The notes: generated by a model not told the origin, from the letters alone. DNA of 64,000 bases from Taxillus chinensis (GCA_023512835.1 CM042085.1:33390312-33454311); one strand, 5' to 3'; positions 11,771 through 24,299 are shown, counted from the stretch's first letter. Numbers and translations are program-made.

Positions 11771-12350
11771 CATATTCATTTCTATATTATTAATTTTAAT
11801 CCAAAGCTATCATGATTCATGAGCACAAGCTATGCAATGGTTATAACTTATAAGTAGCATAACAAAAACTACAATTTGGAAGTGTTTAAACTAAGAAAAT
11901 ATAAATTAACAAGAGCAAGTTGGCACAAAAGAGGATAAATTTGAAGAACCTTATGTGAGATGCCTAAATATTAAGTAGAAAACCCTATTTCCAACGTCTG
12001 CCACGGGTAAACTATCAGAGGCTGGCTAATAACAACAAACCCAAAAAGATCTCATGCCCATAAACAAAATACATGTCATTTTTGTACACTATAAAAGGCC
12101 ACCAGATTAAAGTAGTAAGGAAGCCTTAATAACAAAACCTATGGCTCCATTGTATACAATATAAACAAATAACTTCAAATCTAAACCTTTTAAAATAAGA
12201 AGGCCAATGCCTTTTCAAACTAGAATGCTGATGCAAAAAAAAAAAAAAAGAGAAGAAGAAACTGTTTGCTTAAGATTGAATGGTCAGTCAATAGCAGTGT
12301 TTAATCTTTCCACAATTGATTAAATAATCTGTAGATTCCAGGGTGCTAAC
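11771..12350 (-). other. Presumed intron 3 of the FAX3-like gene
   Basis: AT-rich sequence follows the splice donor G|GTTAGC of exon 3 on the minus strand. No fourth exon with TMEM14 C-terminal character could be found. A poly-A/T stretch lies at about 12235-12250. Confidence 0.45.
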
Positions 12351-13651
12351 CTGATTGCCCTGTTAAGGCTAAAGGAAATGATTCTCCCCTTTTCCATGAT
12401 CTTAAACTTGACACACTCAAGGCAAGAAGGGCACCACCAAGGATAACACCAAACCTAATGGCAGAAATGCTTCCAGTTAGCATGAAGACAAGAAATCCAC
12501 CAACAGAGAGAAGTAGACCTGCAAAGCATGAGCAATTGAATATAACGACAGCATAACGCAACTCCTGACTGACACATGGTACTAAAAATCCTAGCAGTTA
12601 TAGTAAAGCATAAGACCATCAACAAATTGGCGCTGGATCTATCACCCATAGGCTTTTCATCCTGCACCAAACTCTGGATATATAATATTATATATAATAT
12701 GGTTACAACAGGAGTTATAGGCATACCATATGGTACCCCCAGGTAAAAGTCATAGACGTTTGTAATTGTAATATTATTCAGATCATCAACTGAGGAAGAA
12801 AACGTTTCCACAACATCCTTCAGGGGTTCGGGGGAATTCTCAGCTGCAGCATTGAGGTATTCTATACTGTCGTCAGCAATTTCTTTGGCAATCACACTCA
12901 AATCACGCGATGCCTGATCAGCCTGAATCCTCAGCTGCTCTGCAGTTTCTTTCAAGACCACCATGGCTTTCTTGGAGTACAAGTCATACGCTTCCTGCGA
13001 AACGCTTTGCATTTTCAATGCCTGTTCTTTGAATGATTCGAGGGTCTGTTTCCATGCTTCTTCCGACTCCTCCGGTTGAAAATCAACACCACGTTTACCG
13101 TCCACTTCAATTTCTGTATGCTCCTAGAGAATTAGCAACAATGAAATCACTAAGTAAACAAATGAACCAGGCCTAAAATTACTTCAGCTGTGATTCACGC
13201 ATTGACAAATCAAAATCCCAATTCAACTACATGAGCACTAAAATCAAAATCGAGAGACGAAAAAAACAAAAACAACAACAACGAATTGGGGAATTGAGAG
13301 CTCTGAAACCAGAAACGATCAAATTGGAAAGAAGCTCACCGTGTCTTCGCGAGAAGCCGCGAGGCAGACGAAGGAGTATCGATTCCGCGAGGACCAGCTA
13401 CTGGTGGGAAGGAGACGAAAGGCGAGGCCTTGGGATGATGAGAGGGTGAGAGGGTGTTCGACGATGGAGAATCTGTTGGGAGTGTGATTAGGACGACGGA
13501 GACGGAGATCGAAGCGCAGAGACGAAGGACACGACGAAGGCGAAGGAGAGAGAAGAAGAACCATGGACGACGCTGCTCCTCTGTGGAGTGGGGTGGCGGT
13601 AAAAGCACGGCTAGGGTTTGAGATAACGAAGGAGTCCAGTGTAACACTCAT
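12351..13651 (-). CDS. FAX3: FAX3-like plastid fatty-acid export protein, first three coding exons
   Basis: Three coding exons on the minus strand join in frame: 13651-13340 (donor |GTGAGC), 13123-12727 (acceptor TTCTCTAG|, donor |GTATGC) and 12518-12351 (acceptor TTTGCAG|, donor |GTTAGC). The ~292 encoded residues are a Ser/Arg-rich N-terminus like a chloroplast transit peptide, a soluble region rich in Glu, Lys and Ala (about 105-235) predicted to form long helices, and a TMEM14-type membrane region. That region contains LLLSVGGFLVFMLTGS, then AIRFGVILGGALLALS. This matches the FAX3 branch of the FATTY ACID EXPORT family, whose members move free fatty acids across the plastid inner envelope. 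FAX1 is the best studied; transport by this protein is inferred. The start could be the ATG at 13651 or the in-frame ATG at 13564. The end of the TMEM14 domain is missing. Confidence 0.85.
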
Positions 13652-14160
13652 GGCGGCGTTGTTTGTTGTCCGTTGGAGAGAGAGGGAGGTTGTTGGAGGC
13701 TCACGGTCACGGAAAGGAGTACGGGGAAGGAAGACAAGTGGCGAGCGAGGGGTTTATTTTTGTAAAGACGGGCAGCCCCACTTTTAAATTACTTTCTACT
13801 CTTATATATAAATATAATTCTCTAAATCTAACTTCATATTATTAAAATAATATTTTATATTATTTATTTTATTTAATAATAATTTTTTTATAATTTAATA
13901 TAAAATAAAAATTAATATTATAAAAAAATATAAACAAGAGATATAAAAAAAATATATATAATTTAATAATTATAAAAAATAAATAGTACTTCCTAATACA
14001 TTGAAAAATACTATACAAATTTCATAAATAAAGTTAAATATAAGAAATTATTGTAAGAATGATTTTATGACTTTGAAGAACATCACGCGATATCAAATGA
14101 TTTTATTATAGTACGTGATAATTCGAACTAGGCGAACCAATTTAAGAAATATAACCCAAG
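13652..14160. other. FAX3 upstream region and AT-rich spacer
   Basis: Upstream of the FAX3 start codon (minus strand) the first ~130 bases are GC-richer and probably hold the 5' UTR and promoter. About 13790-14100 is very AT-rich with many short A and T runs. No TATA box can be placed with confidence. The plus-strand frames at 13231-13787 are antisense shadows of exon 1 and its leader. Confidence 0.4.
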
Positions 14161-14640
14161 GACCTTCGAAAATGGAACAAAGTCAGAGGATGCTGAGACT
14201 GGGTCAAGTGGACCGAAGACATTTTCTGATTGCTTAGGGTGCCTAGTGAGATTACGGTTCATTTGGCAACCCACTATTTGCTTGGGGAGGTTGCAGGTGG
14301 TGGGAATTATTTTGCGAGGTGCATGGTGAGAATGTCAACTCGAAGTAGTTTGTGGAGCTCTATTATGCAGAATATTTTTCACAATCTGAGCAGAAGGCAG
14401 AGGAGGGAGTACTGTACACTAAAGCAAGGGTGCAAGTCAGTGGCTGAGTATGTTAAAAATTTCACTAAATTGGGAAGGTTCGCTCCCGAATCTTGGCAGG
14501 TGGAAGCCAAGAAGTCCTAGGATTTCGTGCAAGGCTTGCGATCGGCCCTAAGAGCTTAGATAGAGGTGTGGGAGTTAGCCACGTACCGTGAAGCAGTTGT
14601 CATCACCAGATTTCATCCGGAGAGAAAACCCACTTTTGAG
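14160..14640 (+). pseudogene. Ty3/gypsy gag fragment
   Basis: The plus strand encodes a broken Retrotrans_gag-type segment. It reads through THYLLGEV, the arginine-rich RRQRREYCTLKQGCKSV and VAEYVKNFTKLGRFAPE, then after a TAG continues as DFVQGLRSALRA. This is the gag capsid region of plant gypsy elements and resembles the gag at 22408-24299. No other domain is attached, and the sequence passes into non-coding retroelement DNA near 14640. Confidence 0.75.
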
Positions 14641-16904
14641 AATACAGTTCTCCCATCCTTCACCCGAATGGTGATGAAAAAACACAGAGTCGCCACCTAC
14701 TATTTTTGGGGCGCAATCGATCACCTAATAAAATAGTCTATGTCGCGAAAAATGGGCTTGAGAGTTGGCTACGCGTGAAGAAAGATTAATACCCCCTAAT
14801 GCCCTTTCGGTACCTATCCTAAGAGTTAGAGGTTTCTAACTTGTTTTAATTGCTTTTTTGAGCTTCACTTATCTATAGTTGTTTTGCTTTGCTTTTTTCA
14901 AAGAACTAGGATTCCTACTCTTTTTTTATTTTCTTTTTTGGATTATTTGTTAAGGTCACAATTAAATTCATTTGTCCTAAGAAGTCTAAGGAAAATCCTA
15001 AAAATTAAAGTGTTCAAGAAAGAACGATCCTAAAAGACTAATTAAGTCCTAAGTTAAAAAAGAAAATTGTGGAGCACTCAAAATATTTATCTAAAGAAAC
15101 CTAAAATGCTTCATGGTAAAAAGACAAGTGAAAAACTAGCTTGTGGCTAGAAAAACCAACACTCACATGCACATACCATCACTCATTTCCTCTCTGCAAA
15201 TCCATTTTTATTCCATTAACAAGAAACAAATCTCGTACTTCATGAACCAATGCCTACAAAACCTAGTGAACTAGTGGAAACAAAAAAAACAAAAAAAACA
15301 ATATTTATGATTTTAAAAACTAATGAAAATTCAACTAGTGATCTAGTGAAAAGATGGATCTACCTTCATGGTTGTTTTAAAAATTAGTGATCAAAAGACA
15401 GAGGGGACAACAACCATTAAACCAATCATAAAATAATCACCAAATCAATCACCATTCATTAATATAAAAGCAGTCATAAGACAAACCAAATTATATGGAA
15501 AACAAGTCAAATAAAAAGTTCCATACATTATTCATTTAAAAAAAATAGATGAGCAAATTGGGTTAAAACTAGAAATGAGCATATCAAAGACAAGTAGTGA
15601 GTGTTAAATAAAATGGATAGACAAAGCCACAAAAAAAACTAGTAACACACAAACCCAAAATAACTCTCTTCCTCCTTTTTTCGAATTCATGAATTGGGTG
15701 TTATCTTCTAGCTTGCTTGGACAACTAATGGGTAGTGGAGTTGAGAGATGCAGGATGGTGAGGGCTCAATAGGACAACGTCACTACAGTGTGGGAGTAAC
15801 AGTTCTAGGCGCGATTGGTTGATGTGATAGTGCCATGGGGGCTAGAGCTTGCATAAGAGGGAGGCTTCGTGGTTAATGAGGCATCAACGAAGTGGGTTCC
15901 AATTGGGATTTGATGGTGGCTTATGGTGCGATTAAAAGGTGGTCAAGGTGGCAGCAGTCAGTGGTGTGGTTTCTAGTCGGGGAGACTCTCTGTGGAGGAT
16001 GGGTGAGAAGATGAAAGGTTGAGAGGTAGTTTAGGTTTTTTTTTTCTTTGGATTTGAGAGCTCTCCTTGTATTGATGGGTTTGATGGGTTTAAATAGGAG
16101 AAGAGGGATTAAGGTATCAAAATAGAGAGAGAAAGGAGAGTTCAGTCATGGTGGCACGAGGATGGGGTTTGGTGGGCTGGACTAATCCATGGGGCTTGAG
16201 CCATGAAGAATGGAGCAAATAGGTTTGGCTTGTTTTGGACTGAAGGAGAGAGTGAAGAAGAGGATTAAGTATGAGATGGTTGTTGCCAGTTGGTGCTGGC
16301 ATGGATGGCCAGCTGGTGCGGCGGCCATGGTGTGTCACCGGGGAAGATGATGTCAAAGGGAGAGAAAGAAGGAGGAAGACAACACATGGATTTAGTGATA
16401 GAGATAAGAGAGGAAGAATATTTGTGGTGGAGGATTTTTTGTTTTTTTTGTTTCCAACTAATCAGAAGGTGTCGCATGGATTATGTTATGACATGGAGTT
16501 ATTCGAGCTCATAATTGGCATGAAGTACTCTTTTGGATGGAGATTTGGTCATTGAGCCATCATTAGCACAGCTCGCACAGAACCAAAAAGAGAGAAAGAA
16601 AAAGAATGAGTCGCCGCCAAACAAAAATGATGGTGTGCTTGGTCACCTAGAAGGGTTTTACGGTTTCAGAGAATAGGTTTGGGAGTCAGTTATGTGTGAG
16701 GAAAGGAGAAATACCCTCACACCCCCACAACGTCCAAAATTAGTACCTAATCTTTGTTTATGGGTGGTTGCTTGTTTTAAGTTTTTTTGTTTTCCTTTTT
16801 CATTATATTTTAAAATGGGGGTGGTTCTATTTAGAAAAACCGGATGTGGGAGTTAATCCCTTGTGGCAAAGAGGTAGAAAAGGATTTTAATAAAACAAAA
16901 AGAT

Positions 16905-17215
16905 CGTTGCCACAATTGATATAAGCCTGAATGGCAAGGACGTGAGCATGACGCTCATTCCCATGGCCGTCAGGGCCTTTTTCTTTTCTAAAAAATGTTT
17001 AAATGTTATCATTTTGTTTTATCTAGGAAAATAGAAAGAAAGTTGGTAACATGAAGAGTACAGCATGGAGCTCGAATTCATTACCACAGTTGATGTTGGC
17101 TGGGTGGCGAGGATATGAGTATGGAGTTCAATCCCACGACCACTAGGGCCTTAGTTTCTTAAAAACGATTTGAAAAATATCTTAATGTTTTATCTAGGAA
17201 AACAGGAAGATATAA
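16905..17215. repeat. Two diverged direct repeats of about 140 bp
   Basis: The segment at about 16905-17035 is repeated at about 17078-17215. Both contain a 'ccacarttgatrt' start, a 'ggcgaggayrtgagyatg' phrase, 'agggcct' and 'gttttatctaggaaaa'. Divergence is clear, so this is an old internal duplication in the retroelement-like sequence. Confidence 0.6.
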
Positions 17216-18021
17216 CAAATTTTAGTATGCTGTAATAAAATGAAAGAAAGGAATATAAAGAAAAATCTCGAAATATTAAGGCTGATATTCCTACTAGTTC
17301 TTTGCTTTTTTGTAGAATGCTCGAAGAGGGATGGGACAGAATCCAGCAAAGGGTGGCGAAAGACGTATAGTTTTCAGTCAAGAACAACAAATATCGCCTT
17401 AAACTCTCTTTCGGAATATTGTATTACGCTCTCAAATGTTTGCAGGATTTCCACCAACTGAGACCCTCTTTTTTGTGTTGACCAAGCAGGTCCTTTTATA
17501 GAGGTTTAGGGGGGGACAGACTGTTACCTTAGAATTTTGAGGAGTAAATATATGTGATTTTTGGAGTTCTCATGCGTCAAAGAGCAAATTTCAAGTGTTG
17601 TCATGAGTATTTACGAGACAATGAGTCCCCACGCATTGAAAATGTATTTTCAAGAATCCAGTATTAGAAATATGCATTTTGAAAGTCATTTCCAAGGACA
17701 ATAGTGTTTGATGCACTGTGCACTTAAAAGAGAAGCAAAACGGCGTCATTTTGGAGTTTTTGGTCGAAGGTTCAAAATTTGAAGAATTGCCTCGAAGATT
17801 GGGATCAAAGGTCGAAGGGTTGACTGGGTTTGATTGGGTTTGATTGGGGGAGAGAGAAAAGGAGGTGGGGGCATGGCCGAGAGGGGGTAGGCATGATGGC
17901 TGTCCGGCGTGGATGAGGAAGACGACATAGCGCGGGAGAGAGAGAGAGAGAAGAAGACGCGCGGAAGAGATAAGGCGTGCGTTTTTGTGTGGTTGAATTT
18001 TTTATATTTTGTTTTTATTTT

Positions 18022-18022
18022 G

Positions 18023-18058
<36 letters not shown>

Positions 18059-18060
18059 TT
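18022..18060. repeat. (TTA)n microsatellite
   Basis: About a dozen uninterrupted TTA units are seen. They produce the long Ile/Asn-rich frames on both strands here, which are not genes. A short (GA)n run lies just upstream at about 17937-17952. Confidence 0.9.
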
Positions 18061-19304
18061 CTTTTTCTTCTTTTTTCTTTCAACCAATAAAATGACAACA
18101 CGTGGACAAGACAAAGGCAAGAAAAGAGAGGGTGGCGGCTAGGGTTTTTGACTTTTTCAACTGGGTAGCCGTTAACTGGCGTTTTTAGGTTTTTAGGATC
18201 GGGAAGGTAACTACAGTTTCAAAAAAATTCCAAAAAAAAAATTATTTTTGAACTCAAGGCATCGTGACGAGTGACTCCGTATCCTTTTTATTTTAAAATG
18301 ATTTTGTTTTTGCGCCAAGCCTATACTACGTGTCTCGAAACTACTTTATTACTGAAAAATATTTTTTAATTTTTTTTAAAAAAAAACTTTGGGAGTGAAT
18401 ATATGCAATATATACGTCAAATTCTCAGAATGAAGAGAGGATTAAGAAAGTGAGATTCGTGACCTGATCCAGAGTGTCATTTTGAATATTGACCGCTAGT
18501 TGACCACTATTAGCAATCCAAATACGGTTTTGACCATAACTTCTTTGTTTGACCTCGGATTTGAGTGCGATTGAAGGCGCTGATCCTGGAATTTGATTTT
18601 CTATTACTTGGAACCGGAGTTTTAGCGTTTGAAAGTCTTTTTAAAAAAGTCATTAAAATCCCTCTTCGAATTGACAACTACGTCTCTTTATTTATTTGTA
18701 CAAAGTGAGTAATAAATAGAAAAAACATAAAGCAAAAAATAAATGTATATGTCCAACCCAGACAAAATAGGGTCCAACAGCTGCCCCTCTTTGTACATTA
18801 TTTGTATACAAACAGTGTGCAAAGATAAGAATGGAATTATTTTGGATGGGTTGAAGCACTTACCTGACGTACCTAATACTAAAGTAAGGTAGAACGTCAT
18901 GGTCGGGTCTGTCCCCAAGAATAAAAGGAGGCTTTTTAAGGCCAGTGGAAATTAAAGAGGCATCTTAGGCCAACGAAAATTAAAAAGGCATCTCAGGGCC
19001 GACAAGAATAAAGAAGGCATCTGGGGCCAACAGAACTTGAAAAGGAAAGGCGAGATAGGTGCGGGGGGACTGCCTGCAGAATTCCTTGAAATTGTAAAGA
19101 AAAGGGGGATAGATGCATGGGAACTGGCTACAGACTTCTTTGAAAAGAAAAGGTGGGATAGGTGCAAGAAAACTTCTTGTAGATTTCCCAAAGCGATAAA
19201 AGCAAAGATAGGTATAAGGAAGCTACCTATGGACTCCTTGAAATTTGAATAAAAAGGGTGGGGTAAGTGCAGGGGAATTATTTATGGACTTCCCAAAGGG
19301 ATAA

Positions 19305-20624
19305 TGTTGGATCAAACCAGAATTTGGATAACGCTGATAAAGCCTTATGTAATTTGATCTGAGATCTCTTGTGTTTATTTGATCGTTGCAGAAGATATGT
19401 TATTAATCGGGAAATACACTCGTGAGAGCAAAGCTAAGGACAGGATACATAATCCTGATCCGAACAAGAGTGAGTGTCGTCAAACACTTGGTAAATAACC
19501 AAGTCACCAATACATACGGAATAAGGGACATTCATGCGGACTAAGTACAAATGCGGAATAAGGACCCGAGTCTTATTAGACACGGAGTAAGGAAATTAGA
19601 TGCGGAGTAAGGAATCCGGACAACTTACTCATACGGAGTAAGGAAGCGCTAGTACGGAGTAAACACTCCGATCCCTTAGACTCGCATGGAGTAAGGAACT
19701 TACATACGGAGTAAGGAATTTACATACGGAGTAAGGAACTTACATGTGGAGTAAGGAACTTACATACGGAGTAAGAAAGCACTGATACGGAATAAGTCAT
19801 CCAACTTTTCAAGACTCGCCCGGAGTAAGGAACTTACATACGGAGTAAGGAATTTACATACGGAGTAAGAAACTTACACGCGGAGTAAGGAAGTCACGAC
19901 ACCGGACTAAGGATTCCAGTACCAAATAGATACGGAGTAAGCAATCACTGACACGGAGTAAGGTTCCGAGCTTCATTAGCTACGGAGTAAGGAAAATTAC
20001 ACCGGACCAAGAAGATACTGCTTCAACTCAACCGCATTTAAAGTTATCAGCTCGTGGCGTCCCGATGTAAGGCAAATTTATTGAGAACCTGAAGAATCTT
20101 ACACGTGGATCATCCGGATATGTGGACACAACCTTAATTGTATTTGGGAACTCACAAACGCACTTATACTCTTCAAACCCAAGATCTTGAGCTCCACAAA
20201 CCGTAGCAGTCAAGGCAGAGAGATTACCGAGGGATAGTTAGTGCTGAACGCATTCCGGAACTACAAGTTCCAAGGTTGTCTCTTAGGAATGTTTTGTATA
20301 AATATTCATACTTGTACATTGATGAAAGTGCGAGCGCATGTGCATTTGTTAAGAAAAGACTAATTCTGTGTATGCACAAGCGTTTTCATATTTGGAGATA
20401 GAATTTGGCTAGTGTGTGAGTTCATTTGTAAACAGAGTGTAAGAGAGTCTTGCTTCTATTTTGTTGTATTTATCTTGTGATAATAAAACAAAATACTTCT
20501 ACTATCTGGTTATCTTCCGCAGTGATTCTATCACTTAACTAGATAAGTGTTTGTGTCTTAAGAGAAAGAAAAGAGTTTCGATAAGAGCCTATTCACCCCC
20601 CCTCTAGGCTCCAAGGGACCATCA
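19305..20624 (+). mobile_element. Solo LTR, Ty1/copia-like, TSD GATAA
   Basis: The 1320-bp segment starts TGTTGGATC and ends GGGACCATCA. It is flanked by GATAA on both sides (19300-19304 and 20625-20629), and removing it restores a minisatellite unit. The near-terminal phrase 'attcaccccccctctaggc' is typical of the 3' end of SIRE/Maximus-type copia LTRs. No internal domain or second LTR is present, so it probably arose by LTR-LTR recombination. The copia assignment rests on the terminal phrase only. Confidence 0.85.
19515..20000. repeat. Minisatellite 'tacggagtaaggaacttaca' inside the solo LTR
   Basis: Units of about 20 bp around 'acggagtaagga' occur many times, some with variants such as 'acggaataagtc' and 'cggactaaggattc'. 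The array fills about a third of the LTR. Confidence 0.9.
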
Positions 20625-21199
20625 GATAAAAAGAAGGACAGATATAGGGGAACTGCCTGTGGACTTCCTTGGAATTGAAAATAAAAGGTAGGATAGGTGC
20701 AGGGAAACTGTCTCCGGACTTCCCAAAACTAAATTTAAAAACTGAGGATAGGTACAAGGGAATTGTGGTGGACTTCCTGAAAGAATGAAATAGAAAAGAT
20801 GGGATAGGGGTAGGGAACTGCTTGCGAACTTTCCAAAAGTAAATTTAAAAAATGAGGATAGGTATCGGGGAACTGCCGATGGACTTCCTGAAAGGATGAA
20901 AAAGAATAGTAGAATAGGAGCAGGGGAACTACCTGCGGACTTCCCAATATTAAATTTAAAAACTTAGGATAGGTACCAAAGAACTGTCGATAGACTTCCT
21001 AAAAGGATGAAAAAGAAAGGTGGGATAGGTGCAGAGAAATTGCTTGCGGACTTCCCAAAGGGGTAAAAAAGAAGGATAAGTACAGGAGAACTGTCTGCGG
21101 ACCTTCTAAAAGGATGAGAAAAAAAGATGGAATAGACATAGGCAAACTACTTGCGGACTTCCTAAAGGGATAAAAAGATAAGGGTATGTATAGGGGATG

Positions 21200-21711
21200 A
21201 CTTCTAAGATTGAAAGGGACTAAAATGGCTTCTAGGGCTTGGAAAGGAATCAATGATTGCTGAAGAAATTTGCTAATGACTCAATATGGGCTCCCTCTAC
21301 GAGTTCACTCAATGAGATCGCTCTATGAGGTTACTTGAAAAAGAATAAGATGTGTATTTGGTTGTCATAGATGCTTCTAGGGCTTGGGAAATCGTAAAGA
21401 ATGACTTCTATGGTTGAACGGCAAAAACCTTTAGAACTTGGTTATTTTGGAAAGCTTGTTGAGGATGATCTCTTGGGATCTTCAGAGGCGATAGCATTCC
21501 TAAAATAGAAAAAAAATGATGAATGTATGCAAGTGATGCATGGAATGCAATGAGATGCATGTCTAGGATGCGAGATGCATTTTACATTAAAAGGGAGCTT
21601 AAACCGTTAGGGGATTTGGTGTTGATGGAGTTCATTTGAGTTTGTTGGGGAATGAGATTCAGATCTCATCTAGAAAATTGTTAATTGAGGGTGCTCCAAC
21701 TGCTGGGGAAG
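21200..21711. other. Retroelement spacer, no gene
   Basis: Non-coding sequence lies between the minisatellite and the three-LTR element and resumes at 30243 beyond that element. GGAAG at 21707-21711 is the left copy of the target duplication. Confidence 0.5.
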
Positions 21712-22407
21712 TGTCACGCCCCCAAATTCCAGGGAACCCGGAACTAGGAAAATGACTTCCCCTTGCCCGCAACCGAATGGTCAAGGGGTTGGTGACTAGC
21801 ACCAATAGACACTACACCGCGGGTGCTGTCTTAATCATGCAACCCTGTACAGTCATACATCAAGGGTAATCCTGTACTTTCCCATACATCATCATGTATA
21901 CAATAAGTCATACATACATCACATCATAAACAGTATGCAATACAACTGTTCACGGACCCATGTTCAGGATACAATACAAAACAATACAAAATACAACACT
22001 GTATCATACATCAGAGTAGTGGACACGTCCTCCTGGAAGAAAGTCCTCCACTAGTCTCAGGTTACACCTGAAAAGGGGAAATAACAAGTAGAGGTGAGCG
22101 ACAAGCTCAGTAGGTGACCCTAATACTCCACATCATGCAAACATACAAGTCTATGCTACATGCTCTGTGTACTCGTGCACTGTGTAGTATGCACAATCAT
22201 CAGGACCCAGCCTGCAAACAAACATCAGGACCCAGCCTGCCCACACAGGATAGCTTGTCCACGATCCTCCACGGGATCTCAGATCAGGGCACTCAGCCCT
22301 AGCTCCACGAGCTCAACGGCTTAACACGATCCTCGACAGGATCCCAGCTCAAGGCACTCAGCCCTACCACAACGCTATATGCCCGGACACAGTGCCACAC
22401 TGGCCTC
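21712..22407 (-). repeat. Truncated 3' LTR of the three-LTR element
   Basis: It starts TGTCACGCCC on the plus strand and matches the first ~700 bp of the full LTR at 27763. It loses homology at 'cactggcct', where the gag-pol sequence begins. The outer end abuts the GGAAG target duplication. Confidence 0.88.
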
Positions 22408-24299
22408 ACGGGTGGAACACTGACCAAGTCCTCGGGAAACACATCCGGGAATTGATCTACAATAGGTGGCAAAATAGCCTTCCCCTCTCTCCTCCTATCA
22501 ACCAACGTCAAATTGGCTAACTGGTGGGTCACATCACCCCACCCATGCCTCAAAGGTCCCAACCTACATGCCTCCTCAGTCCACTCACCCACAAAGACAT
22601 CCCGCATGCCCTCTGACGTGAGAAACGTCATATGCCGTCGAAAACAATCAATCTTGGCCTCCACGGAGACCAACCAATCCATACCCAAGATAACATTAAA
22701 ATCATCTAACTCCATGATATACAAATCACATAACAGGTTAACACCCCCAAGTGTTACCCGACAAGCACGATAAATACTCTCGAGTATCACAATGCCACCC
22801 AAAGGTGAAGCAACCATCAGAGACTGACTAACTGTCTCCTAGTCTAACTCCAACCCAACCACCGTAGCATACGAAATAAAAGAATGGGTAGCACCAGTAT
22901 CAATCAAAACTGAACAGATAGTATGAGAAATGATGATGGTACCTCTCACCACTGAAGGTCCTGGTCCTGCCTTGTCCACTGGTGGAACCTCTGCCTCTCT
23001 GCTGGTAAGGGCAAAAGTCCTCCCTCGTGGCCCAATACCACTAGCCTGGCCCATTGGGGCTTTGCCCCGTTGATCAACATGACCTTGTGCCTCCAGTTGA
23101 GGTTGCTGCACCGCAGGTTGCGTCTGCGTGCTCTGTGCTGGCGGCACCAACCTCTGAGACGGAACCCCACTCCTCTGTCCCTGCTCTCTCGGATAAGGAC
23201 CTACACTGCTGGTCGAGCTAAGGGTAACACATTCCCTAGCTCTATGTCCCACCTTCCCGCATCGGAAGCATGTCATCTTTTTCCTCGGGCAGTCTCTCGA
23301 CAAGTGTCCGGTCAAACCACAGCTCCAACAAGTACTTGACCTCCGGCTGGCTGAACTCTCACGGGGTCCCACCGCTTGGCTGGAAACCCTCTGCACCTGC
23401 CTCCTCTCAGGCTGAGCGGCACTGCTCTTCCTACTCTGCCTCTTCTTGCTCGGACCTGCCAAACCGTCTGGTCTCTAGGCTCTCGCCTGATCCTAACCTC
23501 GCTCAATAATAAGTGCCTTGTCAACCGCATCCCTATAGTTGGTCAACTGCATTGGTTCCAGCTTGTTTTTCAAAGATGCCCTCAAGCCTTGAATAAAATC
23601 CTGCGTCTTATGGGCTTCTTTCTCCCAAGCCTCAAGAGCAAACCGCCCTAGATCTGTGAAGGCTTGCACATACTCACCCACCGTCTAGCTACCCTACTAA
23701 AGCTCATAATACTCTCTCCGTCAGGCATACTATACCGAGTTGGGAAAATACTCCCCAAAGAAGCGCTCAACAAACTCTCTCCAACTCATCTGACTACCAT
23801 GGACAGCTCTAGTGGCTTCCCACCACCTGCGTGGGATACCCAATAAATAGTGCGTCGTCACGCGCACTCTCTCCTCATCAGGCACCCCGATCATCTCAAA
23901 GATGTCCTCTATTTACCTAATCCAGTCCTCGGCTGCCTTTGGCCGTGAACCATCCTCAAAAGTCTTGGGTGCATGTTTCAAAAATTGTGGAGCCCAGTCC
24001 ACTCCTCGTCGTGTTGGCTCTCTCACGACCTTCTGCTGGTGCACATCCTGCACCACCCTCGCCTCCTGCTGCTAAGGCTGTGGCGGCTGCTGCTGCCTCT
24101 TCAGCTCATCCACCTCTCTAGCCATATCCCTCATCGAGCCCTGCATACCCTGCATGGCCTCCTGTAATTGAATCAACACCTGAGCCAAATCAGGTCCCAC
24201 AACGGGAGCTGACGACCTCTGCTGCCCTTGGTGCCCTGACTCTATCGTGGGCTCCTTTGCCGGGCCCTGGCCTCGGACAACTCTCCTCGGTGGTGCCAT
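22408..24299 (-). pseudogene. Gypsy gag-protease, second copy
   Basis: The minus-strand reading starts at ATG 24299 (MAPPRRVV). It runs through a capsid region (…VGEYVQAFTDLGRFALEAW…), then two CCHC zinc knuckles (CWSCGLTGHLSRDC and CFRCGKVGHRAREC at about 23215-23330), and a retropepsin-like protease with the active-site block IDTGATHSF and the later ILGMDWL. It ends at DQFPDVFPEDL, the lead-in to RT. In-frame stops include TAG at 23685-23687, 23694-23696 and 23697-23699. No RT follows. Gag forms the particle and the protease cleaves it; both are inactive here. Confidence 0.88.

Larger units (their letters stand above)
14641..18930. other. Non-coding, probably LTR-retroelement-derived sequence
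   Basis: No domain is readable over 4.3 kb. Two related blocks with 'gagtcgcc' phrases lie at about 14670-14830 and 16600-16740, both followed by 'gggagttggctacg'-like or 'gggagtcagttatg' text and 'taccccc'/'taccctc'. Such blocks are common in untranslated parts of plant retroelements. Near 18775 'gtccaacagctgcccctctt' also resembles a retroelement junction. I could not fix LTR boundaries or target duplications. Short frames at 16117-18142 are low-complexity. Confidence 0.4.
18930..21200. repeat. Minisatellite of about 60-bp units, split by a solo LTR
   Basis: Units built on 'ggataggtgcaggggaactg', then 'cctgcggacttcccaaa' and an A-rich tail, recur through 18950-19304 and again through 20630-21200. 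At least ten diverged units are readable. The array is interrupted at 19305-20624 by a solo LTR. The array looks like untranslated spacer of a large retroelement, and no coding function is seen. Confidence 0.8.

Noticed and set aside
13231..13787. Plus-strand frames overlapping FAX3 exon 1
   Set aside because: They are antisense to the spliced, domain-supported gene and its leader.
17746..18142. Open frames of 77 and 124 codons
   Set aside because: They run through (TTA)n and A/T homopolymers and have low-complexity Ile/Asn/Lys composition.
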